DNA from: an uncultured Clostridia bacterium
Lineage (GTDB): Bacteria > Bacillota > Clostridia > Christensenellales > Borkfalkiaceae
Length of the DNA: 64,000 nucleotides
Reading direction: 5' to 3'
NCBI GenBank assembly: GCA_947625095.1
Contig: CANQMX010000005.1
Coordinates: forward strand, 1-64,000
How positions within the stretch are numbered: the first letter of the stretch is position 1; every line of letters starts with the position of its first letter. Of this stretch, positions 16,645 to 24,499 are shown in pieces. Under the pieces are notes generated by a model. It was not told the DNA's origin, searched no databases, and saw only the letters and a program-made list of their open reading frames with translations. The translations under genes and the position numbers were made by a program.

Positions 16645-18078
16645 TTAATTTTTTAAGAGCCCTTTCAATGCGGGATAAAACTTGCGATATGTTTGATACC
16701 GCTCTTCATAGGCGTTCACAAGATCCGGCTCGGGATGTGCACACTCTTTCAGTGTGACAAGAGCGCGTGCCGCAGCGTTAACGTCTTCATATTCGCCGCA
16801 ACAAACCATGGCAAGGATGGCCGCACCATAAGCGGAATTTTGTTCCGTTTCCGAAGAAAAAATTTTTACGTTCAGAACATTTGCCAAAATGCGTTTCCAT
16901 ACGGCGCTTTTTGCCCCGCCGCCACAAACGGTGGCTTTTTGAATGGTTATGCCTTGTTCCCGGGCACACTCCACACAGTCACGGAGAGCAAACGCAACAC
17001 CTTCGAGTACCGCGAGGCTCATCTCACTGCGAGTTGTATCGGCGCACAAACCGAGAAACGCTCCCCGAGCATTCACATCGTTGTGAGGGCACCGTTCCCC
17101 CATGAGATAGGGCAGAAAGAACACTCCGTTTTTGCCGAGAACTGCGCCTTCGGTCGCACCGTCATAATCTTTTGTCCGCAAAATGCGTTCCAGCCACCAC
17201 GCGTTGCAACTTGCGGCAGAGAGAATACAGCCCATAAGACACCACTTTCCGTTGGCATGGCAAAAACTGTGCAGGGCGTTATTCTTGTCCATGGAAAACC
17301 TGTCGATCGCGATAAACACCGCACCGCTTGTACCGAGGGCAATGTTACAATCCCCCTCTTTCAGTATACCCGCCCCGACGGCAGATGCCGGATTGTCTCC
17401 TGCGCCCGCCGCCATGACCGCGTTGGGCAAACAGTTGACTTTCCCCGTCTTTTCGCAACTTTCAAAGAGTTTCGGGAGCCAATCTTCTTTGACCGAACAG
17501 ATCTCGAGCATCTCCTTGCTCCATTGTCTGTGCCTGACGTCGAGGAAAAGCATACCGCTCGCATCGGAATAATCGGTGGAGAAAACGCCCGTAAGCTTAT
17601 ATGACAGATAATCCTTGGGAAGACAGATTTTTTTGATGCGAGCGAAATTTTCGGGCTCATGCTCTTTTACCCAAAGAATTTTCGGGGCGGTAAAACCCGC
17701 AAAAGCAATATTCGCAGTAAACCCGGCAAGTTTTTCCCTTCCAATTGTCTCGTTGAGAAAATCTGTTTCCTTTTTCGCTCGCCCATCATTCCAAAGGATG
17801 GCAGGGCGGATGACCTCATCATGTTCATCAAGCAAAACAAGCCCGTGCATCTGCCCGCTGACGGAAATACCAGCAATCTGTTTTTTAACTCCGTTGGTAA
17901 GTTTCGCAAGAACTGCGTGTGTAGCGTTCAGCCAATCAGCCGGATCTTGCTCGCTCCAACCGCTCTTCGGATACAGCATCTGATAGCCCGCGTGAGCCTC
18001 TCTTAAAATCTTTCCATCTGAGGAAACAAGCAACCCTTTGAGACTGCTTGTCCCTAAATCAAGCCCTATGTAATACAT
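16645..18078 (-). CDS. xylB: Xylulokinase (FGGY family)
   Basis: 477 aa from the ATG at 18078, preceded by GAGGAGCGC; the in-frame TTG at 18090 lies inside that ribosome site. It opens with the phosphate-binding motif YIGLDLGTSSLKG and contains SGQMHGLVLLDE, typical of XylB rather than ribulokinase, and the second nucleotide-binding motif CGGGAKSAVWKRIL. It phosphorylates D-xylulose to xylulose 5-phosphate for the pentose phosphate pathway. It heads the minus-strand glycan locus with its own extended -10 promoter. No xylA or araA/araD is in the window, so isomerase functions must be encoded elsewhere. Confidence 0.88.
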   Translation of the reverse strand: MYYIGLDLGTSSLKGLLVSSDGKILREAHAGYQMLYPKSGWSEQDPADWLNATHAVLAKLTNGVKKQIAGISVSGQMHGLVLLDEHDEVIRPAILWNDGRAKKETDFLNETIGREKLAGFTANIAFAGFTAPKILWVKEHEPENFARIKKICLPKDYLSYKLTGVFSTDYSDASGMLFLDVRHRQWSKEMLEICSVKEDWLPKLFESCEKTGKVNCLPNAVMAAGAGDNPASAVGAGILKEGDCNIALGTSGAVFIAIDRFSMDKNNALHSFCHANGKWCLMGCILSAASCNAWWLERILRTKDYDGATEGAVLGKNGVFFLPYLMGERCPHNDVNARGAFLGLCADTTRSEMSLAVLEGVAFALRDCVECAREQGITIQKATVCGGGAKSAVWKRILANVLNVKIFSSETEQNSAYGAAILAMVCCGEYEDVNAAARALVTLKECAHPEPDLVNAYEERYQTYRKFYPALKGLLKN

Positions 18079-18641
18079 CGCGCTCCTCAAAGTAAATCAA
18101 TAAATCGTTATATTTTTTCATATTTTTGAACAAATGTTATTTTCAAAGTCATTTTATCACAATTTTATTTATCATACACAACAGAAAATAGGAGATTACA
18201 TCTTATTTGATTCCGCTAAATCCGAATCAAAGATGTATTGATTCGGAAACTTCACAAATAACATACAAACCGGAATGGTTATAAAATTTGTCTGTCATTA
18301 AAATTGTTGGTAATGGACGGCTTGTGAAAATAAAAAACTCCTTACATTCGGAGGAGTACACAATCAAATTGCTCCTCGCGCATCTCCGCTTTTCTCGTCC
18401 ATGCCCGTACAAGGCATTATAACAAGAAAAGAAAAACATATAAATTATCTTTTAGACGGCTATATGGAAAACAATAAGAATATACCTTCACGCTGTTTCG
18501 TGAGATATATCAACTGCTACAATTACAAGAGGATATCTCAAACAAATGGAATGAGCCCGATTCAACACCGGACTCATTTTCAAATGCTCAATTAAATTTT
18601 TGTCCAACCTTTGAGGTGACCTCATTCATGCCGCAGGCGGA
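18079..18641. other. 563-bp AT-rich intergenic region upstream of xylB
   Basis: It holds the xylB promoter at 18153-18181 and a second minus-strand TATAAT at 18416-18421 with a weak -35. Short open frames at 18227-18439 and 18401-18595 have no ribosome site. I see no RNA gene or repeat here. Its composition is clearly AT-richer than the coding surroundings. Confidence 0.5.
18153..18181 (-). promoter_or_regulatory. xylB promoter with extended -10
   Basis: Minus strand: TTGTAT (18181-18176), 17-nt spacer, TAAAAT (18158-18153) preceded by TG one base away, giving TGATAAAAT. The leader to the ATG at 18078 is about 70 nt and AT-rich. Confidence 0.65.
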
Positions 18642-19739
18642 TTATTGTTCTTGGGGATTCTTTTTCGTCTCCTCCGCGGGCGAGACGGACGGTTGCGGCG
18701 CGGGCGCAGACGGTTGCGGCGCAGGCGAAGCGGGCGGTTGAGAGACGGGCGGGGGCGGGGTCGGGGGCAGGTGCGGGTTCGCCCTGTCCTGCGGCATCAA
18801 AAAGTCGACGCCGTCGGAGTGAAAACCCCTGCCGCGGACTTCGGACACCGTGCTGATCGTCAGAAATGCCTCGGGGTCGATGCGCTGCACCTCCGCCTTG
18901 AGCGTGACAAGCTCGCGGTGCGATACGATGGTGAGGAGCATATAGCAATCCTCCTTCAAGTACCCCGTCTGCCCGTACAGTACGGTGACGCCGCGGTGTA
19001 CCTTTGTCAAGATCATATCGCGGATCTCCTGATATTTGGTGCTGATGATCTTGACCTGCGTGCGCTTCATGCCGATGGGCGCGACCTTTTCCACCACCAT
19101 CGACGACAACAGCACGATGATGACGCCGTAGAGGGCGTTTTCAAAGGGGCGGATGACGATCATCTGCATGGCGACGATGGCCATATCGATGACCCAAAGC
19201 GAGACGGAGACCGGCCAGTTGAAATACTTTTGGAAGATGAGCGGCGGAATATCCGTGCCGCCCGTCGACGCCCCCACGCGCACCACGATGCCGACGCCAA
19301 GCCCGAATACCATCCCACCCAATATCGCCGCGAGAAGGAGATTGTCGCTGCAGAGCGCGCCGCCGAGGGAGCTTTCGAGCGCTGCCTCCGCAAGGTTGAA
19401 CACCGCCAAAAATGTGGGGTACAGCACCGTGCCCGCAAGCACCGACGCCGCGAACGTCTTACCGAGCAGCACCGTGCCGAGAATAAACAGCGCGATGTTG
19501 CAGACATATACCGTGATGGAGGAAGCCCACTCCTTCCACGCGACCGCATCGGGAATGAGATTGCGCACAAAGATGCCGAGACCCGTCGTCCCGCCCATGG
19601 ACAGGTTGTTGGGTATGATGAAAAACGCCGACGCGCCCGCGGCAAGCATATTGCCGAGCACGATAATGACGGCATACAGTAAAAATTTGGTGACTTGACG
19701 GCGCGTGGGCTTTTGCGGCTTGCGGAGCTTGATCTTCAT
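18642..19739 (-). CDS. YitT family membrane protein (DUF161/DUF2179) with a Pro-rich tail
   Basis: 365 aa from the ATG at 19739, with GAGGGGAAG upstream. The N-terminal ~210 residues contain five or six hydrophobic helices of the YitT_membrane domain, including NNLSMGGTTGLGIF and RVGASTGGTDIPPLIFQKYF. Residues about 225-310 are the DUF2179 cytoplasmic domain (MILTKVHRGVTVLYGQTGY). The last 45 residues are an unusual Pro/Ala/Ser low-complexity tail ending in Lys/Gln/Glu. The family's transport function is undefined. Its promoter is at 19767-19795. It is a single gene. Confidence 0.85.
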   Translation of the reverse strand: MKIKLRKPQKPTRRQVTKFLLYAVIIVLGNMLAAGASAFFIIPNNLSMGGTTGLGIFVRNLIPDAVAWKEWASSITVYVCNIALFILGTVLLGKTFAASVLAGTVLYPTFLAVFNLAEAALESSLGGALCSDNLLLAAILGGMVFGLGVGIVVRVGASTGGTDIPPLIFQKYFNWPVSVSLWVIDMAIVAMQMIVIRPFENALYGVIIVLLSSMVVEKVAPIGMKRTQVKIISTKYQEIRDMILTKVHRGVTVLYGQTGYLKEDCYMLLTIVSHRELVTLKAEVQRIDPEAFLTISTVSEVRGRGFHSDGVDFLMPQDRANPHLPPTPPPPVSQPPASPAPQPSAPAPQPSVSPAEETKKNPQEQ

Positions 19740-19766
19740 GTCTTCCCCTCGTTTTCTACGCCGCAT

Positions 19767-19795
19767 ATTATAACACCGCGCCGACGCTTTGGCAA
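19767..19795 (-). promoter_or_regulatory. yitT-like gene promoter
   Basis: Minus strand TTGCCA, 17-nt spacer, TATAAT. The -10 box ends about 28 nt before the ATG. Confidence 0.7.
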
Positions 19796-19844
19796 GCGGA
19801 AATAGGAAAGTTTACGGGGGAATTTGCGGTACGGACTGCGTTAG

Positions 19845-19908
19845 GGGAAGATACACTCGTTGCCGCCCGCCGCGCAGAGCGCGGCGGGCGGCAACTCGGT
19901 ATGAAGGG
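19845..19908 (+). repeat. Hairpin repeat element, copy A
   Basis: Left flank GGGAAGATACACTC, then a 16-bp perfect stem starting TTGCCGCCCGCC with loop AGA, then right flank CTCGGTATGAAGGG. The flanks recur at copies B (22920) and C (41994), while the stem sequence differs. After copy A the motif CGGTATGAGG repeats twice more at about 22-bp spacing (19920 and 19942), and a second hairpin, GGCGGCGCCGC/GCGGCGCCGCC, lies at 19979-20004. Confidence 0.75.
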
Positions 19909-19978
19909 TGCGCGCGGGGCGGTATGAGGAAGAGTGCGGGACGGTATGAGGAAGAGGAGGTTTCGGGTAGGGAGATGA

Positions 19979-20004
19979 GGCGGCGCCGCTAATGCGGCGC
20001 CGCC
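19979..20004. repeat. GC-rich hairpin at the end of repeat element A
   Basis: GGCGGCGCCGC, loop TAAT, GCGGCGCCGCC: an 11-bp perfect stem preceded by GAGATGAG, similar to the motif that follows the main hairpin. It sits between the yitT-like promoter and the end of the Cys-rich gene. Confidence 0.6.
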
Positions 20005-20097
20005 CATTCCTATTTATAATATGCCCGCGGAAAATCAAAGCCGCAGGCCTGCCGTTTGCGGATAAGAACGCCGCAAATATCGCCGTGTGCGGGATGG

Positions 20098-20382
20098 TCA
20101 GAAGCCGCAGATGTTGCAACTTGTGCTGAACGGCCCGAGCGCATACTGCTGGGCATAGTACACATCGAAACCGCAGCCGCAGCCATTGTTTCCGCCGTTG
20201 CAGCCGCAGCCGCCTTGGAACAGGTTATTCACCGCGTTTGCAACGCCGTAGCCGTTATTGCAACCGCAGCCGTTGTTTCCGCCGTTGCAGCCGCAGCCGT
20301 TGTTGCGGGAATTGGGGCAGGCGAAAAGATTATCGAGCGCGGTGGCGATCCCGCAGAAAAAAGATTGGCAGCATTGACACAT
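20098..20382 (-). CDS. Small Cys/Gly/Asn-rich repeat protein
   Basis: 94 aa from the ATG at 20382 with GGAGGT 9 nt upstream. It starts MCQCCQSFFCGIATALDNLF, then two blocks of NNGCGCN-type repeats separated by a second copy-like segment NAVNNLFQGG, so it is an internal duplication (helix of about 10 residues plus Cys-Gly knot). It ends CNICGF. About 16 Cys in 94 residues suggest metal binding or disulfide cross-linking, as in small spore-coat or crust proteins; that role is inference. No family is recognised. The ribosome site and biased codons support it as a real gene. Confidence 0.7.
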   Translation of the reverse strand: MCQCCQSFFCGIATALDNLFACPNSRNNGCGCNGGNNGCGCNNGYGVANAVNNLFQGGCGCNGGNNGCGCGFDVYYAQQYALGPFSTSCNICGF

Positions 20383-20469
20383 TTGTTTGATACCTCCGTC
20401 GTAAAGTACGGTTTTGCCGTTACCACATTTTATGCGGCGGACACAAACTTTGTAGACGGAGGACCGAAA

Positions 20470-20496
20470 GCCGCCGCGAACCAAGTTCGCGGCGGC
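20470..20496 (+). repeat. Left hairpin flanking brnTA
   Basis: A 12-bp stem, GCCGCCGCGAAC-type, with a short loop. The 27-bp sequence is the exact reverse complement of the hairpin at 21079-21105. On the plus strand T6 follows a few bases later. It lies just upstream of the brnT promoter. Confidence 0.75.
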
Positions 20497-20520
20497 GTTG
20501 AATTTTTTGGTATAAAACCA

Positions 20521-20549
20521 TTGACAAATCCCTATCTTATAATTATAAT
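20521..20549 (+). promoter_or_regulatory. Perfect promoter of brnTA, leaderless geometry
   Basis: TTGACA (20521-20526), 17 nt, TATAAT (20544-20549), then only six bases before the ATG at 20556. Transcription should begin at or next to the start codon. The surrounding TTATAATTATAATATAATT is a likely BrnA autoregulation site (inference from brnTA systems). Confidence 0.8.
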
Positions 20550-20555
20550 ATAATT

Positions 20556-20843
20556 ATGGAAGAGATACGTTTTGAGTGGGACGAGAACAAGAACGAAATC
20601 AACAAGACAAAACACGGCGTCTCGTTTGAAGAGGCAAAAACGGTTTTCTACGATGAGAACGCGCTTGTTATAGATGACCCGGAACATTCTGCGGGGGAAG
20701 AGCGGTTTATTATTTTGGGAATGAGCAGGCGGGCAAATCTTTTGATCGTTTGCCACTGCTATCGGGAAGCGGACAGTGTGATACGCATCATCTCTGCCCG
20801 CAAAGCCACGAAAAATGAAACAAATGCTTATTCAAGGAGGTAA
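20556..20843 (+). CDS. brnT: BrnT family ribonuclease toxin
   Basis: 95 aa. The sequence follows BrnT: FEWDENKNEINKTKHGVSFEEAKTVF at the start, a central strand ERFIILGMS, and the terminal RIISARKATKNE with the conserved Arg residues of this RelE-like fold. BrnT inhibits translation by RNA cleavage and is neutralised by BrnA. The promoter places transcription start at the ATG, so the toxin would be made from a leaderless message, whereas the antitoxin behind it has a strong AAGGAGG. That difference could keep antitoxin in excess. The antitoxin ATG lies 4 bp after the toxin stop. Confidence 0.9.
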   Translation: MEEIRFEWDENKNEINKTKHGVSFEEAKTVFYDENALVIDDPEHSAGEERFIILGMSRRANLLIVCHCYREADSVIRIISARKATKNETNAYSRR

Positions 20844-20847
20844 AATT

Positions 20848-21057
20848 ATGAAAGAAGAGTACGATTTTTCCAACGCAAAAAAGAACCCCTATGCGGGAAG
20901 GCTCAAACGGCAAATTACCATCAATCTCGACGCGGACGCCGTGGAATACTTCAAATCGCTTGCCGAACAGCACGGCATCCCCTATCAGACCCTCATCAAC
21001 CTCTACCTTTCCGATTGTGCCAAAAATAAGAAAGTGCCCTCTATCACTTGGTCGTAA
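20848..21057 (+). CDS. brnA: BrnA family antitoxin
   Basis: 69 aa from the ATG at 20848 with AAGGAGG at 20834-20840. It contains EYDFSNAKKNPYAGRLK, the region that pairs with BrnT, and a ribbon-helix-helix DNA-binding segment KRQITINLDADAVEYFKSL followed by a QTLINLYL helix. BrnA binds the toxin and represses the operon promoter. It is slightly shorter than typical BrnA but has both parts. The mirrored hairpin at 21079-21105 follows and probably ends transcription. Confidence 0.9.
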   Translation: MKEEYDFSNAKKNPYAGRLKRQITINLDADAVEYFKSLAEQHGIPYQTLINLYLSDCAKNKKVPSITWS

Positions 21058-21078
21058 ACGGATAACGGAATTGGAAAC

Positions 21079-21105
21079 GCCGCCGCGAACTTGGTTCGCG
21101 GCGGC
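21079..21105. repeat. Right hairpin flanking brnTA
   Basis: It is the exact reverse complement of 20470-20496, so the cassette is bounded by inverted 27-bp palindromes. On the plus strand GTTTTT follows within 10 nt, so it can act as the brnTA terminator. rny ends about 35 bp away on the other strand. Confidence 0.75.
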
Positions 21106-21139
21106 TGTACGTTTTTGGGGTTATTTTGCGTATTCCGTG

Positions 21140-22756
21140 TTACTTCGCGTATTCCACGGTGCGGAATTCGCGGATGACGTTGACCTTGATCTGGCCGGGG
21201 TATTCGAGTTCGCTCTCGATCTTCTTGGCGATATCCTTGGCGAGGAAGATGGCCTTGGCGTCATCCACCTGCTCGGGCTTGACGATGACGCGCACCTCTC
21301 TGCCCGCCTGAATGGCGTAGCAGCGCTCGACCCCGCGGAAGCCCGCGCCGATCTCTTCGAGACGCTCCAGACGCTTGACGTAGCCTGCGCCCGTCTCCCT
21401 TCTCGCGCCCGGGCGCGCGCCCGAGATGCCGTCCGCCGCCTGCACCAAGATGGCCTCGATGGTCTTCGGCTCGACGTCGCCGTGGTGCGCCATGATGGCG
21501 TTGACGATCATCGCGTTTTCCTTGTACTTCTTTGCGGCGTCCGCGCCGAGTTGCACGTGGGTGCCCTCCTGCTCGCGATCCACCGCCTTGCCGATGTCGT
21601 GCAGAAGCCCCGCGCGCTTGGCAAAATTCACATCCAGCCCCAATTCCTGCGCCATGAGACCGGCGAGCTGCGCGACCTCGATGGAGTGGCGGTAGACGTT
21701 CTGCCCGTAACTTGTGCGGTATTTGAGACGGCCGATGAGTTTGATGAGTTCGGGATGAAGCCCGAAGATGCCCACCTCGAACATGGCGTTTTCGCCCGCC
21801 GCCTTGATCTGCTGGTCGAGTTCCTTGGTGACCTTTTCCACCGTCTCCTCGATGCGGGCGGGGTGGATGCGGCCATCGGTGATGAGCCTTTCGAGGGTGA
21901 TGCGGGCGATCTCCCGCCGCACGGGGTCGAAGCCCGACAGAATGACGACTTCGGGCGTATCGTCGATGACGAGTTCGATCCCCGTTGCATTCTCGATGGC
22001 GCGGATGTTGCGCCCCTCTCTGCCGATGATACGCGCCTTCATATCGTCGTTGGGCAGAGGCACGACGGAGACGGTGCTCTCCGAAGCGTGGTCGGCGGCG
22101 CAGCGCTGGATGGCGAGCGAGACGATATTTTTGGCGTTAATCTCCGCCTCCTCCTTCGCCTGCGCCTCCATGTTGCGCACTTCCACCGCACAATCGCGGC
22201 GCGTTTCATCCAAAATCTCCTCGGTGAGCTGCTTTTTCGCCTCCTCACGGGTGAGCTGGGCGACCCTTTCGAGTTCCGCCACCATGAGTTCGTGCTGGCG
22301 GGAGACCTGCTCCTGCACCTTTTGCACCTCTTCGAGTTTTTGGTTGACGTTTTGAAGGCGCGCATCCAGGGACTGCTCCTTGCGTGCAAGATCGCTCTCC
22401 TTCTTTTCGAGCAGGTCTTCCTGCCGGTTGAGACGGGATTCCATGCGCTGCAATTCGGCGCGCTTCTCCTTCGTCTCCTGTTCAAATTCGTTTCTGCGTT
22501 TGAAATCCTGCTCCTTCGATTCTGCGATTGCTTCCCGCTTTAATTGCTTGCACTCCGTCTCCGCATTTTTCAGCATCTCCTCGACGCGCTTTTGCGTTTC
22601 ATCGAGTTTCTTTGCGGAACGTAGTTTGGAAATTTTTTTCAGAACCAACCACGTCACGACGCCCGCTACCGCGGCGCCGACAACGAGGGCTACAACGATG
22701 AGCCCGACGGCAAGGCCGGTCTCCATCGCGAGGAGCAGGTTTGCAATGTTGTTCAT
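21140..22756 (-). CDS. rny: Ribonuclease Y
   Basis: 538 aa, the usual RNase Y length is about 520. An N-terminal transmembrane helix (residues about 12-38) is followed by a long Glu/Lys/Arg coiled coil to about 190, a KH domain with [16 protein letters not shown], and an HD domain with [12 protein letters not shown] and [10 protein letters not shown]. It is a membrane-anchored endonuclease that starts mRNA decay in Firmicutes. GAGGAGGT precedes the ATG and a perfect promoter lies at 22836-22864. In Bacillus, rny follows recA; here other genes intervene. Confidence 0.97.
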   Translation of the reverse strand: MNNIANLLLAMETGLAVGLIVVALVVGAAVAGVVTWLVLKKISKLRSAKKLDETQKRVEEMLKNAETECKQLKREAIAESKEQDFKRRNEFEQETKEKRAELQRMESRLNRQEDLLEKKESDLARKEQSLDARLQNVNQKLEEVQKVQEQVSRQHELMVAELERVAQLTREEAKKQLTEEILDETRRDCAVEVRNMEAQAKEEAEINAKNIVSLAIQRCAADHASESTVSVVPLPNDDMKARIIGREGRNIRAIENATGIELVIDDTPEVVILSGFDPVRREIARITLERLITDGRIHPARIEETVEKVTKELDQQIKAAGENAMFEVGIFGLHPELIKLIGRLKYRTSYGQNVYRHSIEVAQLAGLMAQELGLDVNFAKRAGLLHDIGKAVDREQEGTHVQLGADAAKKYKENAMIVNAIMAHHGDVEPKTIEAILVQAADGISGARPGARRETGAGYVKRLERLEEIGAGFRGVERCYAIQAGREVRVIVKPEQVDDAKAIFLAKDIAKKIESELEYPGQIKVNVIREFRTVEYAK

Positions 22757-22835
22757 ACAAACCTCCTCATAAATTGAATTTCGGCATTTATCCTTTCACT
22801 GCCCGCGTGGGCAGGATTCGGCATTATCCAAGTGT

Positions 22836-22864
22836 ATTATACATGATTTGGGGCGCAATGTCAA
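22836..22864 (-). promoter_or_regulatory. Perfect rny promoter
   Basis: Minus strand TTGACA (22864-22859), 17-nt spacer, TATAAT (22841-22836). The leader is about 75 nt. Confidence 0.8.
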
Positions 22865-22919
22865 ACGCTTGACGATAGGGTTGGAAAATTTCCCGAAGAA
22901 TTTTGCGAACTTTGTTTGT

Positions 22920-22979
22920 GGGAAGATACGCTCACGCGCCGCCGCGGCAAATGCCGCGGCGGCGCGTTCGGTATGAGGG
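22920..22979 (+). repeat. Hairpin repeat element, copy B
   Basis: Left flank GGGAAGATACGCTC, a 15-bp perfect stem starting ACGCGCCGCCGCGGC with loop AAAT, right flank TCGGTATGAGGG. The flanks match copies A and C; the stem is a different sequence. Confidence 0.75.
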
Positions 22980-23041
22980 ATGCCCCCGGATGAGGGAACC
23001 CCACTCCGTACGAGGGACACCCCTATTGCCCCTGCGGGACA

Positions 23042-23061
23042 CTTCCCCCTCGAGGGGGAAG
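23042..23061. repeat. Perfect palindrome CTTCCCCC/GGGGGAAG
   Basis: A 20-bp perfect palindrome with TCGA-type centre. It belongs to the C-rich palindrome class also seen at both window edges and upstream of nadE. Confidence 0.65.
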
Positions 23062-23116
23062 CAAGGGAAGGGAGCGGCAAGCGAAAAGCGGGGCGAACCC
23101 CGCTTTTCAAAATATT

Positions 23117-24460
23117 TTATTTGAAGATCTCTTCGCCGTTGGTTTCGATGACCTTTTTGTAGAACCATGCGCTCTTTTTGGGGGTGCGCTCCAACGTCTC
23201 GGGGTCGAAGTGCACGATGCCGAACTTCTTGGAGAAGCCCTCCGTCCACTCGTAATTATCGTAGAACGTCCAATAGAAGTACCCCTCCACGGGGATCTCC
23301 TGCGCCGCGCGGTGCAGTTCGCGAAGATAGCGCTTTAAGAAATCGATGCGGCTGTCGTCGTTTATCTCGCCGTTCAAGTCCTTCCACTCTGCGAGGGCGA
23401 CGCCGTCCTCCGTGTACACGACGGGAAGCGAGTAGCGATCGTAGATGAACTTCGGCCCGTAGTACATGACCGAGGGATAGACGTTCCAGCGCATATCCGT
23501 CTTGGGAACGGCGGGCGAGGGCGCGGGATAGACGGGCTTTCCGTCCTCCTCCGTTACGGGGTTGCCCGAGTAGGTGTTGAGGCCGCAGAAGTCGAGTTTG
23601 CTCTTGATGATCTTCATGTCCTCTTGGGGCGGGACAAAGCCGTTTTTTGCAAACCATGCGAGGTAATCGGCGGGATATTCCCCCTTGATGAGGGGGTCGA
23701 GCCAAAGCGCGGGGCAGCCGAAATCGTTGTGGCAGGCGAAGGTCTCACGGCGGGCGAGTTCCACATCGCTCTCCGTGGCGGGAATGGCAGGCCAATACGC
23801 CTGCGCCGTGCCTATTTTGATGGGATGGGGGCAGGTCTTGCGCAAAATTTTCTCCGCCTTGCCGCAGGAGAGGAGCACGTTGTGGGCGACGCGGGCGACG
23901 TCGCCGACGGAAAGTTTCAAAAAGGGCGCGTGCCCCGCCGTGAAGTGCCCAAGCCCGACGAAACATTCGGGTTCGTTGACGAGAATGAAGTGGGTGACGT
24001 ACTCGCCGAAGAGTTCTCCGCAGACCTTGGCGTAATTTTCAAACCAATCCGAACTTTCGGGATTGAGCCAGCCCCCCTTTAAGTAGAGGGCGTAGGGATA
24101 GTCCCAATGGAAGAGGGTGACCCAAGGTTCGATGCCCGCGGCCTTCAACTCCTTGAAGAGGTTGAGGTAAAAGGCCTTGCCCGCCTCGCTCACCCTGCCG
24201 ACGCCCTCGGGCATGAGGCGCGCCCAATTGATGGACATACGGTACGCCTTGATGCCCAACTTTTTCATGAGGGCGACGTCCTCCTTCCACTTGTGGTAGT
24301 GGTCGCACCCTATGTGCCCTTTGTGCCCTTCGAACACGCGACCCTCGGTGGCGGAGGCGACATCCCAGACGCTGAGTCCCTTATCGTCCTCGTACGTGCC
24401 GCCCTCGATCTGATAGGAGGCGGTAGCGACGCCCCATGCGAAATTTTTGACGAATGACAT
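23117..24460 (-). CDS. GH1 beta-glucosidase / 6-phospho-beta-glucosidase-like enzyme
   Basis: 447 aa, no signal peptide, typical GH1 length. It shows FAWGVATASYQIEGG at the N-terminus, WARLMPEG, LFHWDYP, acid/base Glu163 in LVNEPE, nucleophile Glu351 in VYTEDG and the aglycone-site block DNYEWTEGFSKKFGIVHFD. The usual T-E-N-G at the nucleophile reads T-E-D-G here. Residues after DNYEW resemble free-glycoside enzymes more than the phospho-sugar SxxK type, so beta-glucosidase is preferred. AGGAGAA precedes the ATG. It lies 39 bp downstream of nadE on the same strand but is unrelated in function. Confidence 0.88.
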   Translation of the reverse strand: MSFVKNFAWGVATASYQIEGGTYEDDKGLSVWDVASATEGRVFEGHKGHIGCDHYHKWKEDVALMKKLGIKAYRMSINWARLMPEGVGRVSEAGKAFYLNLFKELKAAGIEPWVTLFHWDYPYALYLKGGWLNPESSDWFENYAKVCGELFGEYVTHFILVNEPECFVGLGHFTAGHAPFLKLSVGDVARVAHNVLLSCGKAEKILRKTCPHPIKIGTAQAYWPAIPATESDVELARRETFACHNDFGCPALWLDPLIKGEYPADYLAWFAKNGFVPPQEDMKIIKSKLDFCGLNTYSGNPVTEEDGKPVYPAPSPAVPKTDMRWNVYPSVMYYGPKFIYDRYSLPVVYTEDGVALAEWKDLNGEINDDSRIDFLKRYLRELHRAAQEIPVEGYFYWTFYDNYEWTEGFSKKFGIVHFDPETLERTPKKSAWFYKKVIETNGEEIFK

Positions 24461-24499
24461 ATGCGTTTTTCTCCTAAAACTGACAATGTATTGCGATTT

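Larger units (their letters stand above)
22757..23116. other. 360-bp intergenic region upstream of rny
   Basis: It holds the rny leader with a small CTGCCC/GGGCAG hairpin (about 22797-22812), the rny promoter, hairpin element copy B, a degenerate series of GGTATGAGGG-like units about 20 bp apart, and a perfect 20-bp palindrome at 23042-23061. No gene is seen. Confidence 0.6.

Noticed and set aside
18227-18595. Two short open frames (70 and 64 aa) between xylB and the YitT-like gene
   Set aside because: No ribosome sites, no similarity, and located in AT-rich sequence where random frames are short but frequent.
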